Shown piece by piece: positions 13,369 to 24,851 of a DNA stretch of 64,000 bases. Source of the DNA: Chaunax sp. Z400 (taxonomy: Eukaryota > Chordata > Actinopteri > Lophiiformes > Chaunacidae); contig CM075201.1 of the NCBI GenBank assembly GCA_037577475.1, positions 7,173,501 to 7,237,500 on the forward strand, written 5' to 3'. The translations under genes and the position numbers were made by a program. Position 1 is the stretch's first letter, and each line of letters opens with the position of its first letter. Below the pieces are notes generated by a model. The model was not told where the DNA came from, searched no databases, and saw only the letters and a program-made list of their open reading frames with translations.

Positions 13369-16300
13369 GTAAGTTGTGTTTCTTTGTGTACCGTTCTTAC
13401 AGATGTAGTGGGCCTGTCGCCTGTGTCCCCCATCAGCAGGCTGCGTGGAGCGGCTGTCAGCTCTACGTGTTGGTCACATTCAGCTCACAGCACAGAATAA
13501 TCACCTCCTGAATGTCCTGATGTCTAACTTGACAGTGACACGTCTTAAAAGCATGAATTTTACCCACATGTTACTGTTGATTGATTGTTGCCATGAGCGG
13601 CGGGGTGTATTATTTATGGAGATAATTGATTCCCACATGTGAAATGAGTGTAGACTAATAAAGAAGCCTTTTTTATACGCATCCACACACATCGGAGGGA
13701 CAGGCCTGGCCCGCCAGCTTCTCTTCTCATCGTAGTAAAGGTTCAAATAATGTTTAATGAAGAAACGATTAAAAATACGGACAATTTAGGCGCACCGCCA
13801 TCTACCGGCTGTGTAAACAGGAACTAATAGATTTCCCGTGACTGGCCTGCAGAATAACACGTATTAACATTGCAGAGGAGGCATGTGAGTTTTATAATCT
13901 GGTTTATTTCTGCAAGTGATGCTGCTGAGGAGATGCAGCAAAGAGAGATGTGCAGCATGCAAGCATGCTTTAAATGGCAACAGTCATGCGTTTACTGACA
14001 CACATTTCATAGCCGAGCCTCTAGTCTCAGCCAACGGTGTCAGCTGTGCACAAATACACCAAAAACAAGCGTAAAATACCCAGGATCCCCCTATCGGGTG
14101 CATTTCATTGAAGAAAGACAGCTAGAAATACCCTGTCTCTGTTAATTGCAATTCTTTCTATTTGAATATCTGAGAACAAGTTCAATTTTCATTATTAAAA
14201 AAAAATAAATAAAAAGCCCAAAATATTAAAGGCACCTCTCCAGTACATGGGAGATGTGTACATAAAGTTTCATGACAAAATATTGAACAGTTTTTGAGTT
14301 ACGCTCCAGAAACCGTCATCTGAGACGAATCCAACTCTTTGTGAGATGAGCCGAATTTCAACTTGTAACCATCGAAACGAAAGCAGAAGAAAAAAATACA
14401 AACAGTTAAAGATCCTCAATAGCAAAAGTCACCACTTAACTACTTGGTTGTTGTGTGTAGAAAGTTGTGTCAAGCTCCAATAAGGAAACATGACAGACGG
14501 GTGGATGGAACCCATTCCTACATCGTATATCCTCCTCAATTCATTGGTGGTGACGGATGAATAAGTAAAGGGTAGGAAAGTAAAAGGATGTCTACCTTGG
14601 ACTTACTGTAAGTGCTAGAGCAGACTGGCATGTATGCTAATTGACTGATGAGAGCAATGTGGGAAGCTCCATTAAGAAATCCAACTTGGGAGTGTGTTTG
14701 AGGTTGAAGTGTACTATTTCATTGTCTATAAGTAGAAAGTAAACTGCAAACATTAACTGTGTTTAGGGTAAGGACAGTGTGACAGTGCTCATGTAGAGAC
14801 ACTAACTTACACTCTCTGCAGTAACAAAAATGTAATTATATACAAAAACTATTGTTACATCTCGTCTACATCGTCCCTTGCAATTGAAGTTGGTCCGTTT
14901 TTCTCGACACAGCATGACGAAATACAAACAGGTTTAATGTAGGAAGGCACTGCTTTAAGTGAATATTCATGAACAGACCTCCCAAGATGAAAAACGGCCA
15001 TTAAAAGGCTATTCAGTGTAAATAAAATGGAATAAGAAAGAAAGAAAGAAATGTGTGTTTTCACTTTGGTAAGAGCTCTTTTGGACACAACTGAATAATC
15101 CAAGCATAGCCTCAATGTCTCCCACCATTAATAATGATAATTTCTCCCATCTTCTAAATGTTGATGCTGCAGGCTGGCTGTGGGGCTGAGGGGAAAGCCT
15201 CAGGGTGTTGTTGTTTTCATGCACACTCATCATATTGAGGTTTTCTTCAAGGATGTGATGATGATCTGGCATAAAAATCCAGAGAGAGAATAGAAACAGA
15301 CGCACAATGCATCACGCTGCAACTAACAGATGTTGAGTTTTTTTGTTGTTTTTTTATTTAATTCAAGTCGAGCAACCCCCTGTGGAATGGAACAGAGTCG
15401 GATCATCTTGGTGTTCTTTTTCTGAGGGTAAAAGCCGACAGGAGACTAAATGGTTTGTGGGCCTAATACACAGTAGGAGGTCCTGGAACCTGTGCCTTGC
15501 CAGCATCTATCAACTACCACTGAAGAGCACACTCCCAGTCCCACATTAGACCACGTTGCTGCCTCCACCAATCAGTCTGAATGATTATGTCTTCTTACAC
15601 CATGTCTGGAAGACCCAGTTTGTCAGAGTTACAGTCAAAGTGACATTTGATGGACGGAAATGTTTTAGCACCAGACTACATTTTGTTGGTCATCTACGCT
15701 TGTGTGCATTTTTAAAAACGTCATTCTGTAAAGAGTTTAGAATATATTCATAGCATATTCCTGCTCTTCTTATCTTCATGTGACAGAGGGCTCAAATCCC
15801 CATCGAGCACAAAACCTTTCTCCAAGCTGCTTTTGTCAGCTTCTATTCTTAGTGTTCTGTTTTAGGATAAAATTGGAGCTTAAAATCCCTTCTTATTTTT
15901 CAATCTTACAATGTGCCATTACTTTGTGCTGACATAGCTTTTTTTTAAGCATTAATAAAACATAAAATGAAAATAATTGCGCTCGCCTGTGTAGGGATTA
16001 TGATTCTCTCCGAGTATTATAAGAGATGGCTGAATGTTTCCTATTATGCTGCCCTCTGATTGGCCCGTTTGTGCCGTTGTTTCCATAACTTTCTTTCTGC
16101 TAACTGTGGAGACTTGGTGATGTAATTATTTTTGACTTCCCCCCCTGTAGCCTGTAGTGGTGTGAGCTCTGATGACACAGTGAAACAAAGATTACAGTGA
16201 AAAGCAAATGTGGCACTATGTTAACATTAGCTCTAAATATAGAGATGCATCTTTTGAAGGGAAACAATTTCATGCTCAACACTAGGCTCATCCTTGTGTG

Positions 16301-17872
16301 TCACTGTTGAACCATTATGACATTGTTTACAAAATACCCTGAGTCACGCAAGTCATCACATACACAGGATTTTAATGTGTTACGTCATTTTCCTTTGTTC
16401 CAAGTTAATCTTGAATCATTAGATGTGTAACTTAAGCCTTATTAGTGTGTGACTCATAATGACTTTAATCCATATTCTCTGTTATATAGCAGATGTATCC
16501 TTTTTTTCCCTTCATCTTCATTTTGGTCCTTTGTTTCCTGCTGTCCCACTCCACTGTGTGGGCAGTCAAACCTTTATTTCACTCCATTTGTTGGTGATGC
16601 CATCTTCAGATCATTTCAAATCTGTTGTGAGATTTACATTATGATACAGGCTGACATGTAAACATGAAATGCAGGCTCCAGATCCTAATAATACAGCATC
16701 ATTTTCAGTATTCCAAAGTGGGTTTGAATGGTCTTCCAAAGCTTTGTGGCCACATTCATTTGAGAGCTGCAGTGTGAATATAACTGATCAGTTATTTAAT
16801 CTAAATATAGATAAAGCTGATCACACAATGGCTCACATTTACACGTGCACACTGCTGACTACCTCCTTGCTGTTGGTAACTGAAGGAGAAGTTTGGGTTA
16901 GAATATCTCATGAAAAAGGGATTTTCGCCCAGTTTGGCAACCAGCCATCTGTACAGCATGTTACAGTAGTCCATCAGTATCATCCATATCGTATTTGCAT
17001 TAGACTGTTCCCCATCTACGATCTGCTCTGCTGCACAATTAGCATTTCCGCTCTGGTGGAGGTTTAAGGGGAGACCCCGCATGCTGCTGTGACACCAATG
17101 TCAGACACCTGCTTCGGATGTTATCAGCCCTTTCAAGTCAGAGCACACTATACAATGATGTGCAGAATATTTGTATTTCGTTGAGGTCGATTTTAACCTC
17201 ACTTTGGTCATAAATTTAACTCCACCCACGAAGCAAATGCATTTTTAGTGTTCAGCAATACACCGGAGAGTCTGTTCTGATGTCTGGCTCGTTAGAATTG
17301 AATGCCAAATCATGCGTGAATGTTTAAACCCAGACAAATTTGATGGTTTTCTGCTTCTCTAGTGATTTGTGCAGGCCAAGGAAAGCCTTTTCTTTCATTC
17401 ATGAAACCAATATTTGCTCATAGTTAAGTGCACTTTGTCTCACATGTAAAACTAGACAACAGAGAGCGCAGACCTCCGTCCCATTAAGTCACTGCTCCTA
17501 AAAGCAACAGTCCCATAAGAGCTTTACCCTCATGATAAACCCCTAGAATCTGGAATCACATTGGTTTGTATTAATTTGATAGTTATTTAAGAAAAAACAA
17601 TATTTCACTAATGGTGGTTTTCTACAGGATCTACTGTAACTTGAAGATGAATCAAATTTGATACTGAACTGAATCAGCGCAGTTTCAGTGACAATTTGAT
17701 GTCTATAATATTATTATTGTTAAATTTAAACATTCTGGATCACCAGATCTGGAATATTACTTGGATCCAGATCAGACCTTATGGGCTGCAAACCGGTAAG
17801 GCAGAGAAATCAGTATGGCTTTATAAGATGCTGGATGATTCCAAGCCTTCGGCCTCTCAGTGATGGACACAG

Positions 17873-18070
17873 GGCGGCTGTGGCTCAGGAGGTAGAGTGG
17901 TCATTCACGGAACGAAGGTCGGTGGTTTGAATCCCAGCCCCTGCAAGTCTACAAGTCGAAGTATCCTTAAGGAAGATACTGAACCTCAATTTGCTCCCCG
18001 GGTGCTGAAATGGCAGCCCACTGCTCCTCAGGGATGGGTCAAATGCAGAGTGTACTGAACACATTATCTC
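17873..18070 (+). repeat. tRNA-derived SINE
   Basis: A tRNA-like head with A-box-like TGGCTCAGGAGG (17881-17892) and B-box GGTTTGAATCC (17924-17934), followed by a SINE body (AAGTATCCTTAAGGAAGATACTG; GAACCTCAATTTGCTCC). The tRNA-like part has lost proper arm pairing and is not a functional tRNA gene. The same head and body combination is familiar from percomorph genomes. The 3' limit is approximate. Confidence 0.75.
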
Positions 18071-18295
18071 AAAAAGAACAAAAAGACTGAAGGCTGACAT
18101 GTCTGCTGTCTTTACCTTCTTTAACAAGGTAACAGGAACTTGTTTCTCAACATGTGGAAATGCTGATAGTTGATTACCGTTTAAGTTGTTCTTCACTGAA
18201 AGAGAAAATGAGAGTTGGTCAGCAAACACGATTTACATTCTATATTTCCAGGGGTGAAAACTTTGCATTTCACTTTCTTTCTTTTTTTGGACTAA

Positions 18296-18490
18296 ATTTT
18301 AAGGGACTAGTTCAGCATTTTGGGTCTAGAGTTAGATGAGAGGATTGATGCAACTTTTATGTCTGTCAGATAAATATGAAGCTACAGCTTTAGCTTTGCA
18401 TGGAGATTGTTAGCTTGGGGGAACAGGTAGCCTGGCTTTATCCAAAGATGACCTCTAATGCTCATTATTTAACATGTGTGATAGTTTTGA
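18296..18490 (+). repeat. Dispersed percomorph repeat, best copy in the window
   Basis: Contains GAGTTAGATGAGAGGATTGATGC, ATGTCTGTCAGATAAATATGAAGCTACAGC, GTAGCCTGGCTTTATCCAAAG and GACCTCTAATGCTCATTATTTAACATG in the expected order. Partial copies sit at 6040-6330 and, reversed, near 165-250. The family is abundant in spiny-rayed fish; its class (MITE or SINE) is unknown to me. Confidence 0.65.
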
Positions 18491-21235
18491 TGTCCAGTAT
18501 TTATCAGGCAGCAGCAGTGACACCCTGAGGTCTTGTCTTCAGCATGAGATGAGCTGACTAATGAAACCTGCTGACAGTCACTGTTCACAGCTAAGAAATG
18601 GTCCTGCTCAGAAGTGGAATCAATCTTCTCCAGAAGATCCATCCTCTAATCTAAGTACCTGTTCACTGATTTTCAGTGCCAACAGCAGCTCCACATCAAT
18701 CCTCCTGAGTTTGTGTGCATGGGTATAGAACTTGAATGAACTAGCGTGTCTCTCCTTTGTGCCCAGCGCCCATAGCTCTTGCTCTCCATCTGTCAGTTCG
18801 GTTATGTGTGAGGAAGACTGTATAAAAAGAGACGTGGATGGCCTTGTGTCATTTTGTGCCAACTCAGAGCTAAACACAAGCAAAAATGTGGAGCTGCGGA
18901 TCATCCTCTGACAGAAACATCCTGCTCATCAGCCTCTGGACACAAGTGACTCATTTAATATTCCTGCCATCCACTATCTCGAAAAGCCTTTTTTTTTCAT
19001 GCAGCAGAGGAAAAGATTCTGAAACACTAATTAGGTACAAATCCTCATATTAGTGATTTTTTTTCCCTTTAGTATTGTCCACTCAGCTGCGTGGGTGTTT
19101 TGCTGTCAGGTGAATTTGATGGAGGAGCTGCGTACAGCCGGGGCGGAGAGAGGGAACGGAAAGATATGCATCAATTTTGCACAGCCTGACAGCCATCTGC
19201 TCCCAAAAACACTTGCTTTTGTCCCCCAAAAACCCTCACTGCACCATCTCTGCAACCGGAAACTGTAAACGATTCGGCCAAAATCTATACTATGATATTC
19301 TTTGCAGTCTCTGCAGGTCATACACTGTCCTCCTTTCAAGACAAAATAATCTGATTTTGTTGCACTCACCACATAAAAATGATTCCCACTTGGAATTCGT
19401 GATATATTACATAGTCCGGAGGTGCTCAGCAAACTGTTTACTGTATTGTTTTGCTTTGTTCAGGTGTTTGGCAAAGAGTTCAATCATCTGGAAAAACCTT
19501 AATATGTGGCTCATGACTGTAAAGCTGTTGTGTTTATTCTGCTGGTGGGGTAGCAGTGAGCCGAGGGAGGCTGTCATGATCTCCCCCACAGGCTCATGCA
19601 GCTCTCACTTACAGGAGATAAGTGACTCTTCCTCTGTATTTTAATATTTGTTTTTATCTGTGTGAGTCCTTATTTCAACTTAAATGGGCTCGAAGTCTGA
19701 AGCCGCTAACCCAAGCTTGGCGTACATTCCTGAAATGTTACACCCAATCATGCGCATACATTTGCAATTTGCCTCTCCTTGATTCATCCTGCGGCATTTG
19801 TTTATTCAGGCTAATGTCAGTATAGCTAACACTGTCAATTGTTTCTCATAGGATCCTCAGTGGCTTTTCTGCCTCACTTCTTCTGAACGGGACTCATAAC
19901 TTATTCACACTTTACTGTCATCTTCTGAAGTCACACAGTATGCCTCGTAAATATGTTATGCAATCTCACATACAGAGACGTACGCATGGGACTTAGCTGT
20001 GATTTGTACGAAGAGACGAGCTCTTAAAGAAACACAGCGTAACTTTAAAGCAAAGATAGTGGCTTGTTTTGCCCCCACGATAGGGGGCATATGGGGTTAC
20101 TCTTATCTATCATTGTCCGTCAGGTTGCATAGGGGCGTATTGTCCATCCACATCTCCTCAAACAACACTGGACAGAATTCAGTGACATCTCACACGTTGT
20201 AGGGGCCCTAAAGGTGTGCATCTCATAATTGGTTTCTTCATTTTGCTGATTTTTAAATTTTTAGGCACATTTGAACTGAGGCGATTTTTTTCATCCTGCT
20301 ATTATTCTGCTATGATCGAGTTTATGGCCTATCCACATCATCACAAATAGAGTTTTTACAGTAGTGGGGCATCTGTAAGACAAAACTCTTCAAATCAACA
20401 ATTTTTCTTCTGATCAGTGAGGGAGTTTATTAATATGCCAGTGCAGCCTACCATATAATACATTTTACACATTACAGTTCGTGTTATGCTCCCAGAGCTG
20501 TATGACATTAGATATTAGACATCAAATTGAACAAAGTTCCCTCTTTTTAAATCTATTTTTGGTCAGCAGTGGACTTGTTTTGTTCATTCTTTCATTTTTT
20601 TCTGCACTGTTCTCTCGTCTTTTTTAGAGCTGCCAGATTGGCTGCCACCTCAGGTTGGGGATCTGGCAATGAACAGACGAGTGCAATAATGAAAACAACA
20701 AAAAGAAGAAGTCTGTTAATTTGTTTGGCTGTCCAAAGTGGAGCAGATGGAGGAGGCTCATTTTTTGAAAGGCACCCAGCATGTACTGTATGTTGGTAGA
20801 AAAAGTAACTTACGGCCTCTTGACTCCGTTGCTGTGTAGTAAAGACAGAGGGATGAGGAGCAGCCAAGAGGAGCTGATTCCACATGAACACAATTAATCA
20901 AACACAGTTTCAATTAACCTCCTAAACAACAGCGCTGACAGGATTTAACAGATTTTTTATGTGAATTCTGTTTCTAACTCCCCTCTTCCAGCTACAGTCT
21001 GCTTTCAGGTCCAGAGAACAAACGGGGATGTTGGAATTCTGATACAACATTGTAAAATGAACGTTACTCACTAATCTTGTTATTTTGTTTTTTTTGTTTT
21101 TTTGAATTATGAATGAAACCGTTTGATCAGATTAAAATGTGAAATGTGTTGCTGACAACTCAAAGACCCCGACCATATAATAGACTCACAAATCAAAAAG
21201 GTTTTGAAGTACTGTATTTATGTATTTTATGTGTG

Positions 21236-21420
21236 TATCACGAATATTTTAATGTAAAAACGTCATCTGACAAGTAACTAGTAAATACAGCTGTCAGATA
21301 AATGTAGCAGGGTAAACATGCTTTCTTCTGAAGTGTAGTGGAGTAGAAGTATAAAGTAGCATACTCAAGAAAAGAAGTAGTTTTTTTGTACCAAAGTAAT
21401 GTAAACTGTGGTAATGTAGT
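21236..21420 (+). repeat. Dispersed fish repeat of the 'CTTAAGTAAAAGTAC' type (3' part)
   Basis: Reads GTAACTAGTAAATACAGCTGTCAGATAAATGTAGCAGGGTAAA, then CTGAAGTGTAGTGGAGTAGAAGTATAAAGTAGCATACTCAAG (quoted as two separate stretches of the element). This is the downstream half of the family whose upstream half lies at 8815-8975. Confidence 0.6.
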
Positions 21421-22414
21421 AGACAATAACACCATATAGAGTAATGTGAGATTTCAATAGTCAGTCAGATGGTGTAAAGCTTTTATAATCTCTACAGTAT
21501 TATATTCTATCCTTGCTGTGAAGTACTATGTTAAGGTGTACCAGTGAAATTTCCCAGACCATCACTGCTGAACTTTGTTTTAGTATTTTTCATGTCTCTC
21601 TGTGGGCCCTAATATCTGCTGGAGCTATGGCTGTGAGTGAGTGAAAGGGTCACTAGCCAGCCTGCAGTTTACAGTGTGTGAGAGAAAAGTGATCAGAGTG
21701 ATAGTGACTTCCACCATGATAAAACTGGGTCAATGTATCCCCCACCCCCTCCACCACAGGCAAGGCTGAAAAAGGAGAAAAAAAAGCTGAGGATACCATC
21801 ACCAGACTCTGTGTGGATATAAGCATGGGGACACTGGAGCGTGGTTTGCTCTCTCTATGGGTCGGTAACTCTGTTGTGTTGAGGCCGAAGGCATCCCCAG
21901 ATTGTTTTGACGTTGTTCCTCACTCCCCTGTAGTCTTTGCAGTGTCACGTTATAATCTGTCCTTCCTGTATTTTCTCTCTCTCTTCTCATTTTTTTCTGT
22001 CAGGCAGTGTCGTCCCGAGTATCTGTTCAGTATTTGTATCATGCTCCCCCAATCCCAGGCAGATTCTTAATTAATATGGCTTGAAGGCTTAAGGTTAAAA
22101 TGAAAATCCATCTTTACTAACGCTGTGTGAAATAAGACATATGTAATATATATATATATGTTGCAACCACAGGCTAGTGTGTGGTTGAGTGAAGTCTGTG
22201 CAGCTCCACCTTCATTTAATGAGGAGTTTAAAAGGTTTCTTTACCTAAATTTAAAACATATTTCTCACTTATGTGGCATCTAGCTGTACAGATGATCTTG
22301 AATGCTGTAAGTTCATTTTACATTGCTGCAAGCACCAACAACAAATTCCATTCAACTCTATTTTGGGTGTCAGGAGAAATTTAATCTCTCACAAATCCTG
22401 GACAATGCGTTATG

Positions 22415-22740
22415 TGTGTGTTAGCATGCTAGCATTTGCACTAAACACAAATTGCAGCTGAGGTTGATGGGAGCGTCCATTTTGCAGGAAACTGTTCATG
22501 AGCCAAATTTTACAATAAAGTTTTGAGCTGATTATGGTGCAAAGGTATTAGAATTTATCATGAGGGACTGTCTGCACCAAATTTCATGGAAAGCCATCCA
22601 ATGACTCAGGACATTTTACTGACGCTAGAGGAAAAGTCAGAGGATCACCATTTGTATCAGGATTCATCCTGTGGGAACCATGAATGTACAAAAAGTCATT
22701 GCAATACATCAGCTATGTGGAATGGAACACAGTAGAGCTC
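22415..22740 (+). repeat. Dispersed repeat with GCTAGCATTTGCACTAAACAC signature, plus orientation
   Basis: Ordered words GTTAGCATGCTAGCATTTGC, CTAAACACAAATTGCAGCTG, CACCAAATTTCATGGAAAGC, CATCCAATGACTC, GACGCTAGAGGAAAAGTCAG and GGATTCATCCTGTGGGAACC match a repeat very common in percomorphs. Reverse-oriented relatives lie at 32930-33410 and 34830-35040, and a scrap at 23380-23415. Confidence 0.65.
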
Positions 22741-24851
22741 ATACCTCTGCTAATGCCCAACAGTTGCCTTTAATTCAATCAAGCCTTATCCAAAATCAAA
22801 CTCATACCCATGTAATCATACAGTAATTAAGGGTTACTGATTTGCAACAGCCAAATATTTAAATATGATGGATCTGGATTTTTTTTTGGATCCAGACCAA
22901 ATTGCACACACACATAGATACCAACCCCCTACCTACTGTTTGTCTCATTTTTCTCATTAAGGTCCATGCAACAAATAAACAGACACAGGTGAAAACATGA
23001 CCTCCTTGATGGAGATAATTTACTGAAACCTTAGTCAGGTTGGTGAGCACTATTTGCTGGAGCCACACTGATAGCATGGCTAGAAATCATCTTTTTTTGT
23101 GAACTGACCCTGTAAGATTTTGTAAAAAAAATAAAACATCCAAGTTAAACCACAGATTTTGCGTCGTCCAAACACACAAAGTAAAAGCTTTTTTCTCGAC
23201 TCACCAGTTCACCCATTTCTTACAATCACATAGGGAGGTAGTGATCAAACTTGAGGCAGACATACCTGAACGGATTATGTTTCAGACTCACATAATACTG
23301 GTCATATCTGCACTGAAATACATCACTGAAATCTCTTGCTTTCTGTTAAACAGACATCTGTGCAGCCTCAGCTGTCCTTTGAGCTTAATGCTAACTCTAA
23401 CATGCTAACATCTTCTCAGTTGATCCAACCTTACAGTCATTCATCAACCAAACTACTCCTGTGTGCACTTAACACCTTATCACCTTGAATGTTTTGAACA
23501 CTGTGTGTATCAGAGAGTGGATTTTCACTTTAACGACTGTATTTTTTTTTTTATATCACCGTTTTAGAGCAGCCTTATAATGACTGTTCTGAATGAATGT
23601 AAAGATTTCAAGGCCAAAGTCCTGTAATAACTGTACCAAGCTGTTTTAGTGACATTAATGATAAAGGCAATGTAAGTATGTAAAAAAAACTATATTTTAC
23701 TACAAGGTGCCTATTTTTCAGCTACCATCAGTTTATCTGTTTGCTGTGTCATGGTGAGAAAGCTTTCTCTCCAGCTGTGTGTATTGCTGTATGTGTGATG
23801 ACCTTCTGCTTAAACCATGGCCCGGACAAATGCTCATTTATACTTGGCCTAAAGGATTCTGTTAATTTGGTTTATTTCAGAGGCAGATGAATGGGTTAGA
23901 TGGCTGGGAGCAGGAAGTGTTTCATTTCAGATAATCACATGGGTCTCCAGCATTAAACAGAACCCCACTGAACCATTAGCTATTTTGATTAACTACCGTA
24001 TGCTCTTCTGTGACATACTGTAGCTGCAAAGTTAGCAGTGCAATACCATTGTTTTCCATTGTACGTGGTACATAAAAATAAACTGAATGTACAGCAGTGA
24101 ATATGCACTATGCTGCTATGCTTTACCGTATATTCGATTATCCATCAGCCATGACATGACGCTAATTATTTCATGGCTGAACGTGTTAAGAATGAGGACT
24201 CATCAGTGGATGAAGGTAGCTGCCGCTGATTTGATGCAGTTTTGGTGACTGACCTATCAGGAACCTTCACTGCCATCAGGGATTATCTGCAGACAGGTGG
24301 AGTGTTTTGATTAGATGAGCATTAAATGTCCAGCCCTGGAATAAACAGACTGTGGTGTGCATGTTTAAATGGATTTGGAGAAAGTAATCGCTGCACTGAT
24401 ATCCATTCAAATCAAACATGCACCAAAGTGGGTTTTCTCTTTATTTAATTTGTCCTTTCATTTGGGGCAAATGTGAAAGGAGAATTGTGTGACATGTCTG
24501 TGGTCAAAAGTGGAAGAAGAAAAAAAGTGTTGTCAAAGTGTTGTCACTGCTGTGGTGGATTTGGGGTTTGACTTTACATTTCACAAATAACTAACCTCCA
24601 TTCTTTTTAAAAATAATTACACAATAATGTATCAAACTAAAAGGAAAAAAACACTATGCTTACCATTAATATTACATGGCTGTGAAGCAATGTTATTAAT
24701 TTTGCATCTACATTTGCTGTTTGCATCTAAACTGGTGAAATGTAAAGTTCCCCCCACATTTCCTGTCTTTGTGAAATGACAGAAATTTCCTGACTAATCG
24801 TTTTCTGTCTCTCTCTCTCCCTCTTCATTGGACAGATTTGCATAAACCCAG

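Larger units (their letters stand above)
13369..24832 (+). other. Probable long first intron of the DUSP10-like gene, or intergenic DNA
   Basis: About 11.5 kb with no supported coding exon. It holds the tRNA-derived SINE at 17873-18070 and dispersed repeat copies at 18296-18490, 21236-21420 and 22415-22740. Stretches without repeat signature or frame (for example 19085-19210 and 23860-24320, with high-complexity text and homeodomain-like TAATTA words) could hold conserved enhancers, which sequence alone cannot show. Confidence 0.4.

Noticed and set aside
16669..17067. 132-residue plus-strand frame
   Set aside because: No domain; composition like AT-rich intergenic DNA; an equally long antisense frame covers the same bases.
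17873..17942. Possible functional tRNA gene
   Set aside because: A and B boxes are present, but the arms do not pair properly and a SINE body follows; treated as a SINE.
19177..19644. 155-residue plus-strand frame
   Set aside because: Cys/Leu/Ser-rich chance frame without motif, crossing no sensible splice sites and overlapped by antisense frames of equal quality.
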